In this document: piece by piece, positions 6,574 through 8,242 of the stretch | Position numbering within the stretch: the first letter of the stretch is position 1 | Layout of the letters: each line of letters starts with the position of its first letter | Assembly (NCBI GenBank): GCA_002727515.1 | Contig: PBXF01000060.1 | Coordinates: 1 to 8,242, forward strand | DNA: 8,242 nt | From: Methanobacteriota archaeon | GTDB taxonomy: Archaea > Thermoplasmatota > Poseidoniia > Poseidoniales > Poseidoniaceae | Reading direction: 5' to 3' | Translations under genes and position numbers: made by a program | Notes under the pieces: model-generated | The model's database searches: none | What the model saw: the letters and a program-made list of their open reading frames with translations, nothing else | What the model was told of the DNA's origin: nothing

Positions 6574-7885
6574 TGATTTGGAAGAGGTCGAAAAGATAGG
6601 GGTCGTAGGATTGGGATATGTTGGCCTCCCCACCGCACTTGCATTCCATGATGCTGGTTTCCACGTTTCTGGTGTGGATATTTCTTCGAGAGTTATTCAC
6701 CTGCTTGAAGACGGCTTGAGCCCATTGATTGATCAAACTGAAAAACTGAACATTCCTGAAAAATCTGAAAGGTGGAGCGTTGGGCTCGATTATAGTCTAC
6801 TGAGGGACTGCGAGGTTATCTTAATCACCGTACCAACTCCGGTGACGTCCGACAAAGAACCCGATTTATCATACGTTAAATCGGCGGGTGTTTCTGTTCT
6901 CAGCGGCATCCCCCGCGGGCACAATAGAATTGTTGTTCTAGAGTCCACCGTGTATCCCGGGGTAACCAGGAAATTGCTCGGAGATATCTGTAGTGATCTC
7001 GATCTTGTGGCTGGGGTGGATGTCACTCTAGCATACTGCCCGGAAAGAATCGACCCTGGGACCGACATGGGTGTCAGCAACATTGCTAGGGTGGTTGGAT
7101 GCGATGATCCATCAGTTGGCTTTATGCTCGCAGAAATGTACGGTAAAACGACAACCGCCTCATCCACGTATGTTGGTAAAATGGAAGTTGCAGAAGCATC
7201 GAAGATGGTTGAGAATTTGCAGAGGGATATCGATATCGCCATGGTTAATGAATTGGCACAGGTGCTCCCAAAACACGGTGTTGATGTTGAGGAAGTCCTT
7301 CAGGCTGCTTCCACCAAATGGAACTTCAAGAGGTTCACTCCCGGTATTGGTGTTGGAGGGCATTGCATACCTGTTGATCCGTATTACTACATTCAACTTG
7401 CACGTGATGCGGGTATGGAACCGCTGCTAGCGTTGTCTGCCAGAAATATCAATGAGTCAATGCCGCGTGTTTCGGCTTTTGAGATATCAGAGATAATCAG
7501 AAGGCAAAAACCTGCGGCTGGTGGTTCAGCTTTGCTCTTGGGGTATGCCTACAAGGCCGATCTTGGAGACACGCGTGAGACTCCTGTTGAGGATTTGGCT
7601 GATGAATTAATTGGGCTAGGAATTAAGCCGATAATTTGGGACCCCATAGTGCAATCTGATGGGGTGCCAGATAGGTTCGAAAGGATTGATTCGCTGAAGA
7701 CCTCCCCCTCAGTGGACTGCGTTGTTATATCCACCGCACATAGACAGGTTTTGGAGATTGACTGGGAGAGCCTGAAAGATATCACAGGGTGTTCATCAAT
7801 CTATGACGGGCGTAGGGCAGTGAACAAGGACGTGATGTCCAAACTTGGCTGGAATTACTCAGGCGTTGGAGCATCTTCCACATGA
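6569..7885 (+). CDS. UDP-sugar 6-dehydrogenase, UDP-N-acetylhexosamine type (WecC/WbpA-like)
   Basis: This 438-residue protein of the UDP-glucose/GDP-mannose dehydrogenase family should oxidise C6 of a UDP-sugar to a carboxylate in two NAD+ steps. Visible are the NAD-binding turn GVVGLGYVGLPTA (11-23), ITVPTP (86-91), ESTVYPGVT (125-133), YCPERIDPG (156-164), Lys212 in EASKMVEN, the catalytic Cys266 in GVGGHCIPVDPYYY (261-274), and GYAYKADLGDTRETP (325-339) in the second Rossmann domain. The CPERIDPG and GGHCIPVDP forms point to UDP-N-acetylglucosamine or UDP-N-acetylmannosamine rather than UDP-glucose, so the product is probably a UDP-N-acetylhexosaminuronic acid for the glycan. The stretch QRDIDIAMVNE (218-228) has Asp where most relatives have Asn. 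Start choice: GTG at 6569 overlaps the upstream stop as GTGA, but AGGTGAT sits better for TTG at 6578, which would shorten the protein by three residues and still keep the whole NAD fold. Confidence 0.88.
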   Translation: MIDLEEVEKIGVVGLGYVGLPTALAFHDAGFHVSGVDISSRVIHLLEDGLSPLIDQTEKLNIPEKSERWSVGLDYSLLRDCEVILITVPTPVTSDKEPDLSYVKSAGVSVLSGIPRGHNRIVVLESTVYPGVTRKLLGDICSDLDLVAGVDVTLAYCPERIDPGTDMGVSNIARVVGCDDPSVGFMLAEMYGKTTTASSTYVGKMEVAEASKMVENLQRDIDIAMVNELAQVLPKHGVDVEEVLQAASTKWNFKRFTPGIGVGGHCIPVDPYYYIQLARDAGMEPLLALSARNINESMPRVSAFEISEIIRRQKPAAGGSALLLGYAYKADLGDTRETPVEDLADELIGLGIKPIIWDPIVQSDGVPDRFERIDSLKTSPSVDCVVISTAHRQVLEIDWESLKDITGCSSIYDGRRAVNKDVMSKLGWNYSGVGASST

Positions 7886-7894
7886 GGGTCTGAA

Positions 7895-8242
7895 ATGACT
7901 GACGTGATAGACCTCAGGGGATCGGGCATAGTGGCGAGAGCCGGCCTAGAGGCTCCTGTTCAGAAGGGGATGGCTTCTCTGGAGAGATTGTCCGAACTCT
8001 TTGAAACGGGTCATGACGGACTTGCAGCCGACATGCTTCGGAAAAGGAATAATTCGAATCCAACCAATGAAGGCTTAGAAATGGCAGTGAATATGGGGGA
8101 TAATTTCACCGAGAGTGAGATGCGCAGATGGTTCAGGGAGTTAGAGGGGCAAGATGTCGGCCTCAGCGAGGCTCTTCTTGATTTCAAATTCAATCTTTTT
8201 TCAGAGGCGGATCCCGCAGTTGCTGCAAATACGGCTTTTCAA
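7895..8242 (+). CDS. Unrecognised protein, 5' part, cut by window edge
   Basis: An ATG at 7895, nine bases after the dehydrogenase stop, opens a frame that runs 116 codons to the window edge without a stop. GAGGGT at 7884-7889 is a fair ribosome-binding site, five bases before the ATG. The protein begins MTDVIDLRGSGIVARAGLEA and continues as an acidic, mainly helical sequence (for example MASLERLSELFETG, 26-39, and FTESEMRRWFRELEG, 74-88) with no signal peptide or membrane segment. I recognise no family. Alternating short helices could mean a helical-repeat or regulatory domain at the front of a larger enzyme, but nothing shown decides this. Tight spacing says it is cotranscribed with the dehydrogenase. 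Composition (about 50% GC) matches the dehydrogenase gene. Confidence 0.65.
   Translation, partial: MTDVIDLRGSGIVARAGLEAPVQKGMASLERLSELFETGHDGLAADMLRKRNNSNPTNEGLEMAVNMGDNFTESEMRRWFRELEGQDVGLSEALLDFKFNLFSEADPAVAANTAFQ

Noticed and set aside
7226..7237. Perfect 12-base palindrome GATATCGATATC
   Set aside because: It lies inside conserved coding sequence of the dehydrogenase (Arg-Asp-Ile-Asp-Ile region) and has no partner copy in the window that I can see. Chance within coding constraint is the simplest account.
6790..7242. Minus-strand open frame of 150 codons
   Set aside because: It is antisense to conserved motifs of the UDP-sugar dehydrogenase and has a composition typical of a shadow frame.

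Overview
The window looks like one end of a surface-polysaccharide or glycoconjugate gene cluster. Seven genes run rightward behind a short divergent intergenic region, and the left edge carries a leftward cysQ-type phosphatase gene. The organism is most likely a mesophilic archaeon, perhaps a marine Thermoplasmata-type euryarchaeon; this is inference and not firm. The signs are heavy AGA/AGG arginine use (16 of 21 Arg codons in the dehydrogenase gene by hand count), frequent ATA isoleucine codons, a first gene with no visible Shine-Dalgarno sequence (compatible with a leaderless message), and GAGGAGGT/AGGTGAT ribosome-binding sites inside the operon. A bacterium cannot be excluded, because every recognisable family here also occurs in bacteria.

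Layout. 1-353 (minus strand): 5' part of a 3'(2'),5'-bisphosphate nucleotidase, cut by the window edge. 354-424: divergent promoter region. 425-2071: AMP-forming, fatty-acyl-AMP-ligase-like enzyme. 2058-2318: free-standing acyl carrier protein. 2303-3202: unrecognised protein with SGNH-hydrolase-like landmarks but Cys where the family has Ser. 3199-4980: GT-B glycosyltransferase with a long, very AT-rich C-terminal extension ending in a TPR-like hairpin. 4981-5047: short gap. 5048-5869 and 5874-6572: permease and ATPase of a KpsMT/Wzm-Wzt-type polysaccharide ABC exporter. 6569-7885: UDP-sugar 6-dehydrogenase of the UDP-N-acetylhexosamine type. 7895 to the right edge: start of an unrecognised gene.

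How the genes may work together. The dehydrogenase would supply a UDP-hexuronic acid and the glycosyltransferase would add a sugar. The two ABC proteins would move a lipid-linked glycan across the membrane. The ligase would activate a carboxylic acid as an acyl-AMP and load it on the carrier protein, and the SGNH-like protein is a candidate for moving that acyl group onto the glycan or its lipid. This ligase-carrier-transferase module, without ketosynthase or any other fatty-acid synthase gene, inside an apparently archaeal glycan operon, is the most unusual thing in the window. All four genes of the left block overlap (14, 16 and 4 bases), which implies tight translational coupling. Base composition is uneven: about 54% GC over the cysQ end, about 34% in the 3' third of the glycosyltransferase gene, and about 48-50% in the dehydrogenase and last gene (hand counts of 300-360 bases each). 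No tRNA, rRNA, CRISPR array, insertion sequence or clear terminator was seen.
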